From: Candidatus Electrothrix aestuarii
Lineage (GTDB): Bacteria > Desulfobacterota > Desulfobulbia > Desulfobulbales > Desulfobulbaceae
Direction: 5' to 3'
Assembly (NCBI GenBank): GCA_032595685.2
Contig: CP159373.1
Location: 517,001-581,000 of the forward strand
Length of the DNA stretch: 64,000 nt
Below, one piece after another: positions 1 to 9,352 of this stretch. Under the pieces are notes generated by a model. That model made no database searches. It was not told where the DNA came from and was given only the letters and a program-made list of their open reading frames with translations. Each line of letters begins with the position of its first letter. Position 1 is the first letter of the stretch. A program made the translations under genes and the position numbers.

Positions 1-185
1 AAACGACGGGTATTCCAGGTAAAAAGAAAGATACTGCTGATGAAAATGATACTGAACAGCTCCGCCAGGGCATGGAATAGAAGGTGATTATAGACGTTCG
101 CCAGATAAAGGCCAAAAATGATAGCAAAGGGAACAAGACAGGCCGGTGAAAATCGCCTTCTCACAGGTGCAGGATCGGCTTTCAT
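1..185 (-). CDS. MASE3-type membrane sensor protein, N-terminal fragment (cut by window edge)
   Basis: The reading frame opens with ATG at 183-185 and stays open to base 1, giving the first 61 residues of a longer protein. After a basic cytoplasmic start (RRRFSPA) comes a hydrophobic helix, then the stretch YLANVYNHLLFHALAELFS and a second helix ending in TWNTRR. That pattern is typical of the MASE3 integral-membrane sensor domain, which usually precedes PAS, histidine kinase or GGDEF domains. The output domain lies outside the window, so the type of signalling protein is unknown. It starts 33 bases after the stop of the uridylyltransferase gene on the same strand and may be co-transcribed with it. 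Confidence 0.7.
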   Translation of the reverse strand, partial: MKADPAPVRRRFSPACLVPFAIIFGLYLANVYNHLLFHALAELFSIIFISSIFLFTWNTRR

Positions 186-217
186 TCGCTGGTCAGCAGG
201 TAGGAAAAATTTTATTT

Positions 218-1237
218 TCAGGAATAACGAAAAGTCAAAGCTGGCACCTTCTCACCTTGACTAACTACACAATTCTCAAGCACAGAATTCGCGCCAATAA
301 TAGCGCCATCGCCGATCTGGCAATTATGGATTACTACCCCAGACGCGATCTGCACCTTGCTACCGATCTTGCTCTTTCCGGTGATCGTCACACCTGCATG
401 AAGCACTGCATCCTGCCCGATCTGACAATTCGGAGCAAGCAGGATGGTTTCGGGTCCGTACAGAGTCACCCCGGCGAGCATGACCTCCCGGTTATGGCGC
501 AGCTGCAACTCCCGATGGGCCTGGGCCAGCTCCACCCGTGAATTCACCCCCAACACATCAATGGCCGGGGTGTGAACAAACTTCTCCACCCGATGCCCCT
601 GTCGGGTCGCGATAGAGACAATATCTGTGAGATAGACCTCTCCCTGGCTATTATCCGTACCCACCTGTCGCAAGGCGGAAAAAAGAAATTCCCGATCAAC
701 AAGATAGATACCAGCGTTAATTTCCTGAATAGCTCGCTGCTCTTCTGTTGCATCTTTCTGCTCCACGATAGCAAAGACGCCGCCCTCTGCATCGGTGAGG
801 ATCCGACCATAGCCAAAGGGCTCATCCAGCACTGTGGTCATCAGAGTAACCACGGCTCCGTTTTCCTGATGCCGATCAATCATAGTTTGCAGGGTCTCAG
901 GACGAATCAGCGGGGTATCGCCGCAGAGGATCATCACCAGATCCGCAGCAGAGCAGGCCGACTCTGCACAGAGCACTGCATGCCCGGTCCCTAACTGTTC
1001 TTCCTGCACCACTGGCGAGAATTGATAACCGGCCTCTTCCAGGGAAGTAAGCACCTTTTCCCGCTGATGCCCGACAATCACTGCCAACTCTCCGACATCC
1101 GTTGCCGCCACTGCATCCAGCACATGATGAAGCATGGGCTTGAAAAAAAGCTCGTGCAGCACCTTGGCCTGGTCAGATTTCATACGGGTGCCTTTACCGG
1201 CAGCAAGGATAACAGCTGAAATATTCGGGGTGTTCAT
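218..1237 (-). CDS. GlmU-like nucleotidyltransferase (UDP-GlcNAc pyrophosphorylase type), short form
   Basis: A 339-residue sugar-phosphate nucleotidyltransferase predicted to make UDP-N-acetylglucosamine from GlcNAc-1-phosphate and UTP for cell-wall and lipopolysaccharide synthesis. The N-terminal Rossmann-like domain starts with LAAGKGTRMKS (residues 11-21), the signature of this family, followed by GTGHAVLCAE and the metal-binding LCGDTP. From about residue 250 a short left-handed beta-helix runs to about residue 335 (hexapeptide repeats such as GQDAVLHAGVTITG). Full bifunctional GlmU is about 450-460 residues and carries a complete acetyltransferase domain; that part is missing here and the protein ends soon after the first helix coils. 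It is therefore probably a uridylyltransferase only, with acetylation supplied by another enzyme. A substrate other than GlcNAc-1-P is possible. Confidence 0.8.
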   Translation of the reverse strand: MNTPNISAVILAAGKGTRMKSDQAKVLHELFFKPMLHHVLDAVAATDVGELAVIVGHQREKVLTSLEEAGYQFSPVVQEEQLGTGHAVLCAESACSAADLVMILCGDTPLIRPETLQTMIDRHQENGAVVTLMTTVLDEPFGYGRILTDAEGGVFAIVEQKDATEEQRAIQEINAGIYLVDREFLFSALRQVGTDNSQGEVYLTDIVSIATRQGHRVEKFVHTPAIDVLGVNSRVELAQAHRELQLRHNREVMLAGVTLYGPETILLAPNCQIGQDAVLHAGVTITGKSKIGSKVQIASGVVIHNCQIGDGAIIGANSVLENCVVSQGEKVPALTFRYS

Positions 1238-1439
1238 TACAACGGGACTCCTGGAAAAATGGTCGTAGGGGGTGCAAATATCTTTCCCTGAAGGCAGGGT
1301 ACCGCAGGGCGAACCACTGTGTTCTCCCTTTGCTGCCGGACAAAGAACTCTTTCAGGTCAATTTGAGACAAATAGACGGATTGCAATAGGGCGTAGTATA
1401 ACAGAATTCGCAGGCAAGAGGCAATTCATGGATGCCTTT

Positions 1440-4400
1440 TTATTCATATTTCACCAGCGAAGAGAGGACTGGATAAAAGAGTTCTGCCAGTTCGGCAAAA
1501 CCTTGATCCAGAGGATTTTGCGCACGCAAGGCAAGCTCGTAGGAAGGGTCGTCTTCTTCGCCGCGATAATAATCTGAATACCAGATTCTGCGGGCGGCAT
1601 TCCACTTGGCTGCCTCTGATTTCGCCTTGGCCCAGGCATGACTGGTTTTGGGATAAAAATGGAGTGGTTCCATAGCCCCCTGCTGAAAAAAACGGAGCAA
1701 GACCGCAAGCTCTTCTTCTGGCCGATCCACCTCCTGAAAGGAGATCTTCGTATCCAGGCCAGCATGCACGGAGAGCGGCTGCACGCTTGACGGCGACTGA
1801 AGGAGAAGCACCAGATGATGAATCCATAATTGGAGAATATCTCCTGCCTTCAGGTTAGCCGGACGAAAGGTAACCCTACCGCTACGGTATAGGGAAGAAA
1901 GCTGACCGGTGAGAAGGATATCCTCAACCACTAGCTGCACCTCTTCCGGCTCTGCTCGTTCCTGGGTCAGGGCTTCTAAGTCCTCAACCAGCATGGCCGT
2001 TTTCCGTTCCATTTCCTGATAGAGGATATGACCAAAGCGACCGCCGGGCAAATGGCCTGCGGCCTGCATCCTATACAGAGGAGGAAAGATATGCGAAGGC
2101 GTTTTTTCCTCAAGGCGCTGCTGCTTCATGATCTCCTGACTAAGCAGGTATTTCTGCAAATGATCCAGGCAAAAGGCCTCACTTTCCGGGATAACCTCCT
2201 CCTCATAGCGGCTACGCAGGCCCATCCGCTGTTCCAGAAAAAAACGGACCGGATGATTCCAGAAACGAACCAGGCGACCAAGATCCACCTGTTGACAAGG
2301 CTCCAGGGGAGGCAGGGGAGCCTGGACAAAGACAAGGCTGTGGTCCGAAGAGGCAAAGGGCCTGGGTAACCATTCCGAGGCATAGGAATGCATTGCCTGA
2401 CAGCCGGAGAAACAATGTCTGCTAAAAGGCTGCAAGGGATATTCCACGGTCAGCAGGTCAGCAGCTGTTTGCTTTCCCTTCCCTTCCTTGCCCATTTCAT
2501 TACGAGCTGCCCACCCGCGATTGATATAATCCCGCAACTCCGCCACCACCACCGAGGGTGGCAGGGAGGAGTTATCCTGCTGATCACGTCCAACCCAGGA
2601 AATAGCCAGCTGTTTTCGGGCCGAGAGCAGGGCTTCGAGAAAGAGGTAGCGATCATCATCGCGGCGGCTCCGATCACCGAGGCGGGGCTGCCGCGCCATC
2701 AGGTCAAAGGCCGGGGTGCGTTGGGCACGGGGATAATCCAGATCATTCATGCCCAGCAACCAGATCACCTTAAAGGGCACAGACCGCATGGGCACCATAT
2801 TACAGAAGGTCACCCGGCCAGCAAGAAAGGCCTGTCCGCCTGCCGGTTCAGCAAGCTGTCCGTCAAACCAATGGCGGATAATGGGCAGACTGAGTTCCTG
2901 GGCAAAGCCAGCTAAGCGGCAATGCTCGACAAAGTCGGCAATGCTGCGGCGCAGGATGAGCAGGCCGTCCTGCTCCTCACCGTCACCGGCAAGAAAGTCA
3001 TCAATCATGTCAAGCAAGAGCTCAGCCCATTGCTCGGGCAGGTGCCTTGCCTTCATCTTGCGCCGCAGCTCCTGCAAAGAACGAATAAAGCCGGTCACCC
3101 CTCCAAGCCAGGAACCCATAGCACCAACAGGGTAGGAACAGGGCATGATACCCTGCCAAGGCTCAGCAAGCGGGCCGGTCAGATAGCCCAGCAGGAGGCG
3201 ATCCAGACCAAAATCCCAGGTATGCTGCTGCACCTCGGCAAGCCCCTGCTCGCAGCGTTGCTCCTGATCCAGTCCCCAACGGATACCAGCCTCCAGAATA
3301 GCTGAGCGCATAACGGCCACATCTTCAGCAGCAAGACCGAAGCGCCGGAGGATGGCCTGATTTTCCAACAGGGCCATGATATCCGGGGCTGTAAAGCGGC
3401 TCTCCTGCAATTCCAGGAGATTGAGAAAGCCCTCCACTATGGGTTGCTCCAGGCGCGAGGATTGATCAGCAATGGACCAGGGGATATAATGGGCAGGCGG
3501 TGCAGAGCCGAAGACTCCGGCCACTGCCGGGGCATAGGTCGTAATATCCGGGGTCATGACCAGGATATCTGCTGGCTTCAGGCTTGAATCCTGTGTGAAA
3601 AGATCCAGGAGGCGATCATGGAGCACCTGAATCTCCCGCATAGGACTATGGCAGCAATGAAAACGGATGGAGGACTCATCCGGGGCAAGCAGCGTCTTCT
3701 CCTGCACCAAGCCTTCCTCCTGCTCTCCCCTGTCCTGGAGATTGAGGATATCCCCCTGGACCTGCTCCAGCAAAGATTCTCCTTCCGGTTCTTCATACAG
3801 CTGCTTATCCAAGGGGTTCATGGTCATGAGCAGGGAGAAGAATTCCTGTCCCAAGGTGCCCATTGAGGCTAGGAGAGGATTGCCCGAGGTAAAGTAGGCG
3901 CTCAGATCATCAATGCCTTGTTCCCGCCAGCTCTGCCGCTTCAGGGCCAGCAGGCGCTCAGACAGGATATCGTCCCAGGCCTGCTGGCAGGGGCTGAGAT
4001 GAAAAATACAGACATCAACCGACTGGCTGATCCGCTCAATCACCTCCAGATAGGCCGGAGCCAGGGAGTTGATGCCAAAGACCGAAACCCGCTCCGGTAA
4101 GGCATCGCGCCGGAGTTCCCCCATCTCTGCGGCCCGGACAAAACGTTGCAGGACCGCCGCCCGATGCTGGCGGTTCTCCCTGGTCAGACGCCGCCACAGC
4201 TGGGCCTGCCAATGCCCTTCCCCGCCCTGCTCCCAATGCAGAAGCATGGCTGGTCGATAGACCTGGTACTGGTCAAAGAGATCACTGATCTTTTCCGCCA
4301 ACTGAAAGCGCTTTCGCCCATCAGCATCCTCGGTCAAATAGGCCCTGATCTCCTCCATGCCGGGATGGCCCAGGAGGGTATCCAGCTCTCCCTGAATCCG

Positions 4401-4673
4401 CCAGAGCAGGACCTTGCGATCAAAGAGGGTCAGATCAGGCAGAGCACCCAGAGTCTGTTCAAAGACCTGCCAAATAAAGCTGGCCGGGAGGGGAAAGGCG
4501 AAGTTGGCACAAATCCCGATGCGCAGGGCGATCTGCTGGGAGAGCCAGCGGGCCATACCCGGATTCTGGACCACAACGATCTCTGGGGTTAGGGGATTAC
4601 TGACCGGCTCGGCAAGGGTTGCGCAGAGGGCATCGAAGAGGCTTTCCAGCCGGTTGGATTGGAAGAGGTACAA
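1440..4673 (-). CDS. recC: Exodeoxyribonuclease V gamma subunit RecC
   Basis: A 1077-residue protein close in length to Escherichia coli RecC (1122). The N-terminus (YLFQSNRLESLFDAL, VVQNPGMARWLSQQIA, FAFPLPASFIWQVFEQ) matches the RecC opening very well, as do LFDQYQVYRPAMLLHWE and the FGINSLAPAYLEVIERIS segment. RecC is the Chi-recognising, nuclease-like but catalytically dead scaffold of the RecBCD helicase-nuclease, which processes double-strand breaks and degrades foreign linear DNA. The usual partners recB and recD are not beside it: the flanking genes are the GlmU-like gene downstream and an LRR GTPase 56 bases upstream. RecB and RecD must be encoded elsewhere if the complex is complete. 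No frameshift is seen. Confidence 0.93.
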   Translation of the reverse strand: MYLFQSNRLESLFDALCATLAEPVSNPLTPEIVVVQNPGMARWLSQQIALRIGICANFAFPLPASFIWQVFEQTLGALPDLTLFDRKVLLWRIQGELDTLLGHPGMEEIRAYLTEDADGRKRFQLAEKISDLFDQYQVYRPAMLLHWEQGGEGHWQAQLWRRLTRENRQHRAAVLQRFVRAAEMGELRRDALPERVSVFGINSLAPAYLEVIERISQSVDVCIFHLSPCQQAWDDILSERLLALKRQSWREQGIDDLSAYFTSGNPLLASMGTLGQEFFSLLMTMNPLDKQLYEEPEGESLLEQVQGDILNLQDRGEQEEGLVQEKTLLAPDESSIRFHCCHSPMREIQVLHDRLLDLFTQDSSLKPADILVMTPDITTYAPAVAGVFGSAPPAHYIPWSIADQSSRLEQPIVEGFLNLLELQESRFTAPDIMALLENQAILRRFGLAAEDVAVMRSAILEAGIRWGLDQEQRCEQGLAEVQQHTWDFGLDRLLLGYLTGPLAEPWQGIMPCSYPVGAMGSWLGGVTGFIRSLQELRRKMKARHLPEQWAELLLDMIDDFLAGDGEEQDGLLILRRSIADFVEHCRLAGFAQELSLPIIRHWFDGQLAEPAGGQAFLAGRVTFCNMVPMRSVPFKVIWLLGMNDLDYPRAQRTPAFDLMARQPRLGDRSRRDDDRYLFLEALLSARKQLAISWVGRDQQDNSSLPPSVVVAELRDYINRGWAARNEMGKEGKGKQTAADLLTVEYPLQPFSRHCFSGCQAMHSYASEWLPRPFASSDHSLVFVQAPLPPLEPCQQVDLGRLVRFWNHPVRFFLEQRMGLRSRYEEEVIPESEAFCLDHLQKYLLSQEIMKQQRLEEKTPSHIFPPLYRMQAAGHLPGGRFGHILYQEMERKTAMLVEDLEALTQERAEPEEVQLVVEDILLTGQLSSLYRSGRVTFRPANLKAGDILQLWIHHLVLLLQSPSSVQPLSVHAGLDTKISFQEVDRPEEELAVLLRFFQQGAMEPLHFYPKTSHAWAKAKSEAAKWNAARRIWYSDYYRGEEDDPSYELALRAQNPLDQGFAELAELFYPVLSSLVKYE

Positions 4674-4729
4674 GGGCTTATCTCCTGGGAATGGTCTGGT
4701 TGCAAGGCAAGGTCATAGGGACAATCAAA

Positions 4730-6889
4730 TCACTTCCTCTCCCTGCCCAACAGGACATCAAACATCGCATTGAGGTTGATTCCCACACCGAAGATCGAAG
4801 GCTCCAGTTTAAAGACGGTATTCAGGGCTGTGCCTGTTTTGTTCATTGCTCCGCCCTTCCGTTCTCCTTCTGCAAAGGCCAGCATCCGCTCCCCCTCCTG
4901 CTCGTTATCGGGATGCACCGCAGCAAGGAGATCCTGGACCCTGTAGACCTGCTCCGAATCCTCGGGGATGTACTGCTCCAGGCCCTTTTCTCGGTAGGTG
5001 AGTAAGGTTTTGTAGGGCACGCTGCGCTTGGGATCATCGGGCATGGGCACCCGCTCGCTCACCTTCAAGCCCTCGAAGCCGGTATTGATTTCCCGCAGGG
5101 AGAGCCAAATTAACGCCAGGTAGACCTTGCGCTCCTTACCCGTGACCGCGATATGGATGCGCCGGGCCTCGTTGTCCGCCCGTACTACCGCCGTGGCTTC
5201 CAGCTGGGGATGAGCCAGCACCACCCCGGTACGCCAACGCAGCTTGTCCTTGATCTCCTGGTGCCGTTTGACGATGAAGCGGGGCATGACCGAGGGAGGA
5301 AGAAAATCGGTATAGTGGATAACAAAACGGAGCGCTCCCTGGTAGGGGAAGTCAAAAGACGGCTGTGGCACGGCTAGCAGCTGAGGAATGAGCACCTCCT
5401 CGCCCGGTAGTTCGTAGCAAAGCTCGAACTTCTTCATCAGCTCGATGATATAGCGGTGATCGGCCCGCCTATATATATAAGGGTCGTCCTCCTGGGGCCG
5501 GAGAATTTCCTTGAGGGCATCCAAGCGAAGCAGGCCCTTGTCTGCGGCCACGGACTCGGCATTGATGATCTTATAGACTGCGCCGGTCACCCATTTGGGG
5601 TCCAGGACATGATTATCGTCCAGGCCGAAGTCGCTGAAGTGGATGACGATGCCCAGATCATGGAGAAATTCCGCCAGCACATCCTGTTTGCTCGCCTCGT
5701 TCACCCCGGCATCGCGACAAATACCTGTAAAGCGTTCATAGCAGATGCATGGCTCGTTCATCTGCTCAAACTCCGCCTTGACCCGAAACCAGCTGCCAGG
5801 CCAGCGGGTATGCACCATAGGCACATTGACCAGCTCCTCCAACAGGGCTTGCTTGAATTCTGGGATGCCGAGTCCCTCTGCACAGGATGTCCGCCAAAAG
5901 CCAGCGATGAAGGGGTATTTCTCCTGAAGGAAAGGCCGGTCCAGATCAAAGCCGGGATTGGTGTCGTACTTGTTGAGCACCACTAACACCGGCGAGCCGC
6001 CACCAAAGGACTCGATGTAGCGCAGCCAGTATTCGGGCCGCTCATCCCGCCTGCCGTCCAGGACCAGGACATAGAGGCTGCGTCGGGAGAGGAAAAACTG
6101 GTGGGTGGCGTGCATGATTTCCTGACCGCCGAAGTCCCAGAGGTTGCAACGTAGCTCCTGGTCACCGGTGTCCAGCTGCCAGTTCTTGATGCGTATGCCG
6201 TGGGTGGTTTCCTCGTTCGGGTTGAAGTGCTCCTCCCGGAGGCAGCGAGTGAGCGAGGTCTTGCCCGAAGCCCCCTCACCCACCAGAATGACCTTGACTT
6301 GGCCGACTGTGCGGGTATCTTCTTGGGCGGCGGCGAAGTATGCGCGTATGGCAGGAAGGCCCTTTTTGACTATCTCAGGAGGCGGGGAGGTAAGGGGGTT
6401 GCCTCGGAGCCAAAGTATTTCTAACTCAGTTAGCTGAGCGATCACGGGAGGCAGCTCACCGAGTTGGTTACTTTCCAGATTAAGTTTTTTAAGATTAGCT
6501 AGCTGACTGATCACAGAAGGCAATTGAACAAGCTGGTTGGTACGCAGATTAAGCTCTGTAAGGTTGGTCAGTTGGACAATCGCAGGGGGCAGTTCGGCAA
6601 ACTGGTTGTCGGCGAGATTAAGCAGTGTAAGTCTGGACAGCCGACTGAGTGTTGAGGGTATATGGGTAATCTGGTTACCGTAGAGGTAAAGCTCGGTCAG
6701 CTTGATCAGTTCAAAGAGTTCTGGCGGAAGGTGGACAAGTTGATTGGCACCAAGATTAAGCACTTGAAGGTTAGTCAGCTGAAAGAGTTCCGGCGGTATT
6801 TCGGTCAAACTTTGCATACTGAGATTAAGCACTGTTGTCCGGCGCTTATTTTCCTCCTCAATCAACCGCAACGCCTCTTCATACCCCAT
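4730..6889 (-). CDS. Leucine-rich-repeat Roc-COR GTPase (bacterial Roco protein)
   Basis: I prefer the start at 6889 (MGYEEALRL) over an upstream ATG at 6934, because GGAGGA lies seven bases before it; this gives 719 residues. Residues about 18-167 are six or seven leucine-rich repeats of the L..L.L..NQL..LP type. A Ras-like Roc GTPase follows: P-loop GEGASGKTS (about 204-212), switch DFGGQE (about 252-257) and NKYD (about 306-309). The remaining half is the COR dimerisation region, ending in a short Gly-rich tail. Bacterial Roco proteins are signalling GTPases whose targets are mostly unknown; some LRR NTPases take part in phage defence. The neighbouring RloA/RloB pair is compatible with a defence setting, but that is inference. 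Confidence 0.85.
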   Translation of the reverse strand: MGYEEALRLIEEENKRRTTVLNLSMQSLTEIPPELFQLTNLQVLNLGANQLVHLPPELFELIKLTELYLYGNQITHIPSTLSRLSRLTLLNLADNQFAELPPAIVQLTNLTELNLRTNQLVQLPSVISQLANLKKLNLESNQLGELPPVIAQLTELEILWLRGNPLTSPPPEIVKKGLPAIRAYFAAAQEDTRTVGQVKVILVGEGASGKTSLTRCLREEHFNPNEETTHGIRIKNWQLDTGDQELRCNLWDFGGQEIMHATHQFFLSRRSLYVLVLDGRRDERPEYWLRYIESFGGGSPVLVVLNKYDTNPGFDLDRPFLQEKYPFIAGFWRTSCAEGLGIPEFKQALLEELVNVPMVHTRWPGSWFRVKAEFEQMNEPCICYERFTGICRDAGVNEASKQDVLAEFLHDLGIVIHFSDFGLDDNHVLDPKWVTGAVYKIINAESVAADKGLLRLDALKEILRPQEDDPYIYRRADHRYIIELMKKFELCYELPGEEVLIPQLLAVPQPSFDFPYQGALRFVIHYTDFLPPSVMPRFIVKRHQEIKDKLRWRTGVVLAHPQLEATAVVRADNEARRIHIAVTGKERKVYLALIWLSLREINTGFEGLKVSERVPMPDDPKRSVPYKTLLTYREKGLEQYIPEDSEQVYRVQDLLAAVHPDNEQEGERMLAFAEGERKGGAMNKTGTALNTVFKLEPSIFGVGINLNAMFDVLLGRERK

Positions 6890-6924
6890 CGCCCATTCCT
6901 CCGTCCCTGTTTTTCCCGTAACCC

Positions 6925-6952
6925 GTCGGGGCACGACGTGCCGTGCCCGTAC
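6925..6952. repeat. 28-bp palindromic element (family A)
   Basis: A near-perfect palindrome with the arms GTCGGGGCACG and CGTGCCCGTAC, lying just upstream of the Roco start. It belongs to the family whose perfect copy is at 41789-41816 inside hypF. Confidence 0.75.
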
Positions 6953-7079
6953 AAAATCCCCTCAAACCTCTGCCTGAAAAGAACGTGACAGGGGCATCTT
7001 TCCCCTTGATTTTCATAGCCTGACTTTCTAAGGTGAGGCTCTGGATACAAGAGCATTTCCACACCTGAGAGAGCATACC

Positions 7080-8405
7080 ATGATCATAAGCTTTTCGCTT
7101 GAAAACTGGATGTCCTTCCGCGACCCGGTCACCTTCTCAATGCTTGCAACAGAGGAGCGTCGGCATAGAGGACGGATTGCCAAACTCGGCAAGTACCAAA
7201 CAAAGGTTCTGCCCATTGCAGCAGTCTATGGCGGCAATGCTTCCGGCAAGAGCAACCTGTTCAAGGCCCTGAACTTTGCTAAGTCCCTGGTTGTTAATAT
7301 TACCCAGCTTGACGAAGCGATTCCTGTGCAGACCTTCTGCCTGGATGCTGACAGAGCTGATCAGCCTGCCCGCTTTGCCTTTGAACTGCTGATTGATGAG
7401 GTCATATATGATTTCAGCTTTGCTGTGACCGGAACCGCTGTTGTGGAAGAGCAGCTTGTGAAGATTACAGGCGAGCAGGAGGAAGTCCTGTACAGCAGAC
7501 CGGGAAGACCGCCGGAAGCCCCCTCGCTTCAGGTCGTGTTTCACGGCACCAGGGATAACCAGCTCTTTCTCACCAACTCTGTTTCACAGAAGGTCAGTGC
7601 CTTCAGGCCGGTGTATGACTGGTTCAAGGATACGCTTAAACTCGTCTCGCCTGATTCTTCTCCCGGCCTCTTGTCTACAGTTCTGAATGGTCCCTTATCT
7701 CATACCATGAACGAGCTGCTGCAACAGCTGGACACAGGTATAGTGGACATGTCAGGAGAAGAAGTCCCTCTCGAACATATCTCATTCTCATTACCGGATA
7801 CACTGAAGCACGAGATTCAAAAAAATCTCAAAGAAGGTGCAACTGCGACTGTCCGGGATCCATTGAGCCAGACAGGTGGCTTGACAATACTTTTCGTTAC
7901 CCGGAAAGGAGAAAAGCTGATTGCGAAGAAACTGATGACCTCTCATCGAAAAACAGATGGCACAGAGGCAAAGTTTGAGATGCATCAGGAGTCGGATGGT
8001 ACGTTGCGGGTTATCGAACTCCTGCCGGTCTTTCTTGATCTTTCCGATAATACTTCAAACCGGGTATATGTCATCGACGAAATTGACCGCAGCCTGCATA
8101 CCCTGCTGACCAGAAGACTGCTTCAAGGCTATCTTGATGGCTGCTCGGCAAAGACCCGCTCACAACTCCTGCTGACCACCCACGATGTCCTGCTCATGGA
8201 CAAAGAACTCCTGCGCCATGATGAAATGTGGGTGACGGAACGGGATGCGGCAGGCGCGTCAACGCTCTTTTCCTTTAGTGAGTACAAAGAGGCGGACAAA
8301 GATAAAGATATTCGGAAAAGCTATCTTCAGGGACGGCTGGGCGGTATCCCGCATATTCTGCTGCACAGTCCTTTGCAGCACTCCGGGACTGAGGAGGCGG
8401 AATAA
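7080..8405 (+). CDS. RloA-type AAA ATPase (ATP-binding subunit of an ATPase-TOPRIM pair)
   Basis: A 441-residue AAA15/RloA-like ABC-type ATPase. The start MIISFSLENWMSFRD is characteristic of this group. Walker A is GGNASGKSN at residues 51-59, Walker B is VYVIDEID at about 329-336, and the H-switch is TTHD at about 365. There is no coiled-coil hinge of SMC length. In characterised relatives (PARIS, Gabija and OLD-like systems) such ATPases hold or activate a partner TOPRIM nuclease upon infection. Here the stop codon overlaps the start of the RloB-like gene (TAATG at 8403-8407), so the two are translationally coupled. Its function as a defence ATPase is inference from family and pairing. Confidence 0.82.
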   Translation: MIISFSLENWMSFRDPVTFSMLATEERRHRGRIAKLGKYQTKVLPIAAVYGGNASGKSNLFKALNFAKSLVVNITQLDEAIPVQTFCLDADRADQPARFAFELLIDEVIYDFSFAVTGTAVVEEQLVKITGEQEEVLYSRPGRPPEAPSLQVVFHGTRDNQLFLTNSVSQKVSAFRPVYDWFKDTLKLVSPDSSPGLLSTVLNGPLSHTMNELLQQLDTGIVDMSGEEVPLEHISFSLPDTLKHEIQKNLKEGATATVRDPLSQTGGLTILFVTRKGEKLIAKKLMTSHRKTDGTEAKFEMHQESDGTLRVIELLPVFLDLSDNTSNRVYVIDEIDRSLHTLLTRRLLQGYLDGCSAKTRSQLLLTTHDVLLMDKELLRHDEMWVTERDAAGASTLFSFSEYKEADKDKDIRKSYLQGRLGGIPHILLHSPLQHSGTEEAE

Positions 8406-9013
8406 TGGCCCGGAAAGCACGCAGGTTTGTACGACAGACTGGGCAGCGACCATATCGCAAACTGTTCCTCATTGCTGCGGAAGGAGCAAAGACGGAACCG
8501 CAGTATTTCTCCATGTTCAACAGCCCACACGCAACGATTCAGGTAAACTGCCTGAAATGCGGGCATGACAGTGCGCCTCCTCAAGTGCTGAAGCGCATGA
8601 CAACTTGGCTGAAAAAGAACGGCCTGAAGGATTCAGACGAGGCATGGCTGGTTGTTGACAAAGATCAGTGGACCGATGCGCAGCTCAAGGAACTGCTCAC
8701 TTGGTCGCAGAGCAAGGAGAATTACGGTTTTGCTCTCAGTAACCCCAAGTTTGAATACTGGCTGCTCCTGCATTTTGAAGAGGGCAAAGGTGTAGATACC
8801 GCGCGTAAATGTTCAGAGCGTCTGAGAAGGTATCTCAAAAACTACGACAAAGGGATTGATCTGCGAAAATTCACCCAAGACAGCATCAGCAAGGCTGTTC
8901 ATCAGGCCAGATTGCGTGATACTCCGCCATGCACAGGCTGGCCCAAATCCTTCGGCACAACAGTGTACAGACTGGTTGAGCAATTCATTGCACCAGAAGC
9001 CGGTTGCCGTTGA
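8405..9013 (+). CDS. RloB-like TOPRIM-domain protein, partner of the AAA ATPase
   Basis: A 202-residue protein of the RloB family. The motif LFLIAAEGAKTEPQYF (about residues 20-35) supplies the conserved glutamates of a TOPRIM-like fold, and WLVVDKDQW (about 80-88) supplies the aspartate pair. A third conserved segment, GFALSNPKFEYWLLLHFE, is typical of RloB proteins. TOPRIM proteins coupled to RloA-like ATPases are predicted nucleases or RNases of abortive-infection-type systems. The gene begins inside the stop codon of the ATPase and ends 48 bases before a long array of hairpin repeats. Catalytic residues look intact. The target nucleic acid cannot be told from sequence. Confidence 0.8.
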   Translation: MARKARRFVRQTGQRPYRKLFLIAAEGAKTEPQYFSMFNSPHATIQVNCLKCGHDSAPPQVLKRMTTWLKKNGLKDSDEAWLVVDKDQWTDAQLKELLTWSQSKENYGFALSNPKFEYWLLLHFEEGKGVDTARKCSERLRRYLKNYDKGIDLRKFTQDSISKAVHQARLRDTPPCTGWPKSFGTTVYRLVEQFIAPEAGCR

Positions 9014-9061
9014 GGTCAAAATTCGTTTCCCTATTCTTGCCTTTCACCCATACCCCGCCGG

Positions 9062-9314
9062 GAGTATAACGCTATACTCCGTCCGAGCATAACACTATGC
9101 TCCACACGAGCATAACACTATGCTCCACACGAGTATAACACCATGCTCCACCCGAGTATAACGCTATACTCCATCCGAGTATAATGCTTTACTCCTCATG
9201 AGCAACCCTCGTTCCTCTCCATGAGAAACCTTAGTCCCTCTATCAGAGCAACTAGGGTTCCTCGATAAGAGCCACTACGGTTCCTCCATCGGAGCAACCT
9301 TGGTTGCTCTGCAT
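9062..9314. repeat. Eleven 23-bp tandem hairpin repeats with compensatory arm changes
   Basis: Eleven units begin with GAG at 9062, 9085, 9108, 9131, 9154, 9177, 9200, 9223, 9246, 9269 and 9292, an exact 23-bp period. Each unit has the layout 7-bp arm, 4-base loop, 7-bp arm, 5-base spacer. Arms differ between units but often stay paired: GAGTATA/TATACTC, GAGCATA/TATGCTC and GAGCAAC/GTTGCTC. Several middle units have one to three mismatches. The array fills most of the gap between the RloB-like gene and the convergent glycosyltransferase. 23 is not a multiple of 3, so this is not a coding repeat. Confidence 0.9.
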
Positions 9315-9352
9315 AAAGATACCATGCACCTCTTTGCTGATCACCCTCCTGA

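Noticed and set aside
9062-9314. CRISPR array
   Set aside because: Units are 23 bp with no constant repeat separated by variable 30-40 bp spacers, and no cas gene is present. It is a simple tandem hairpin array.
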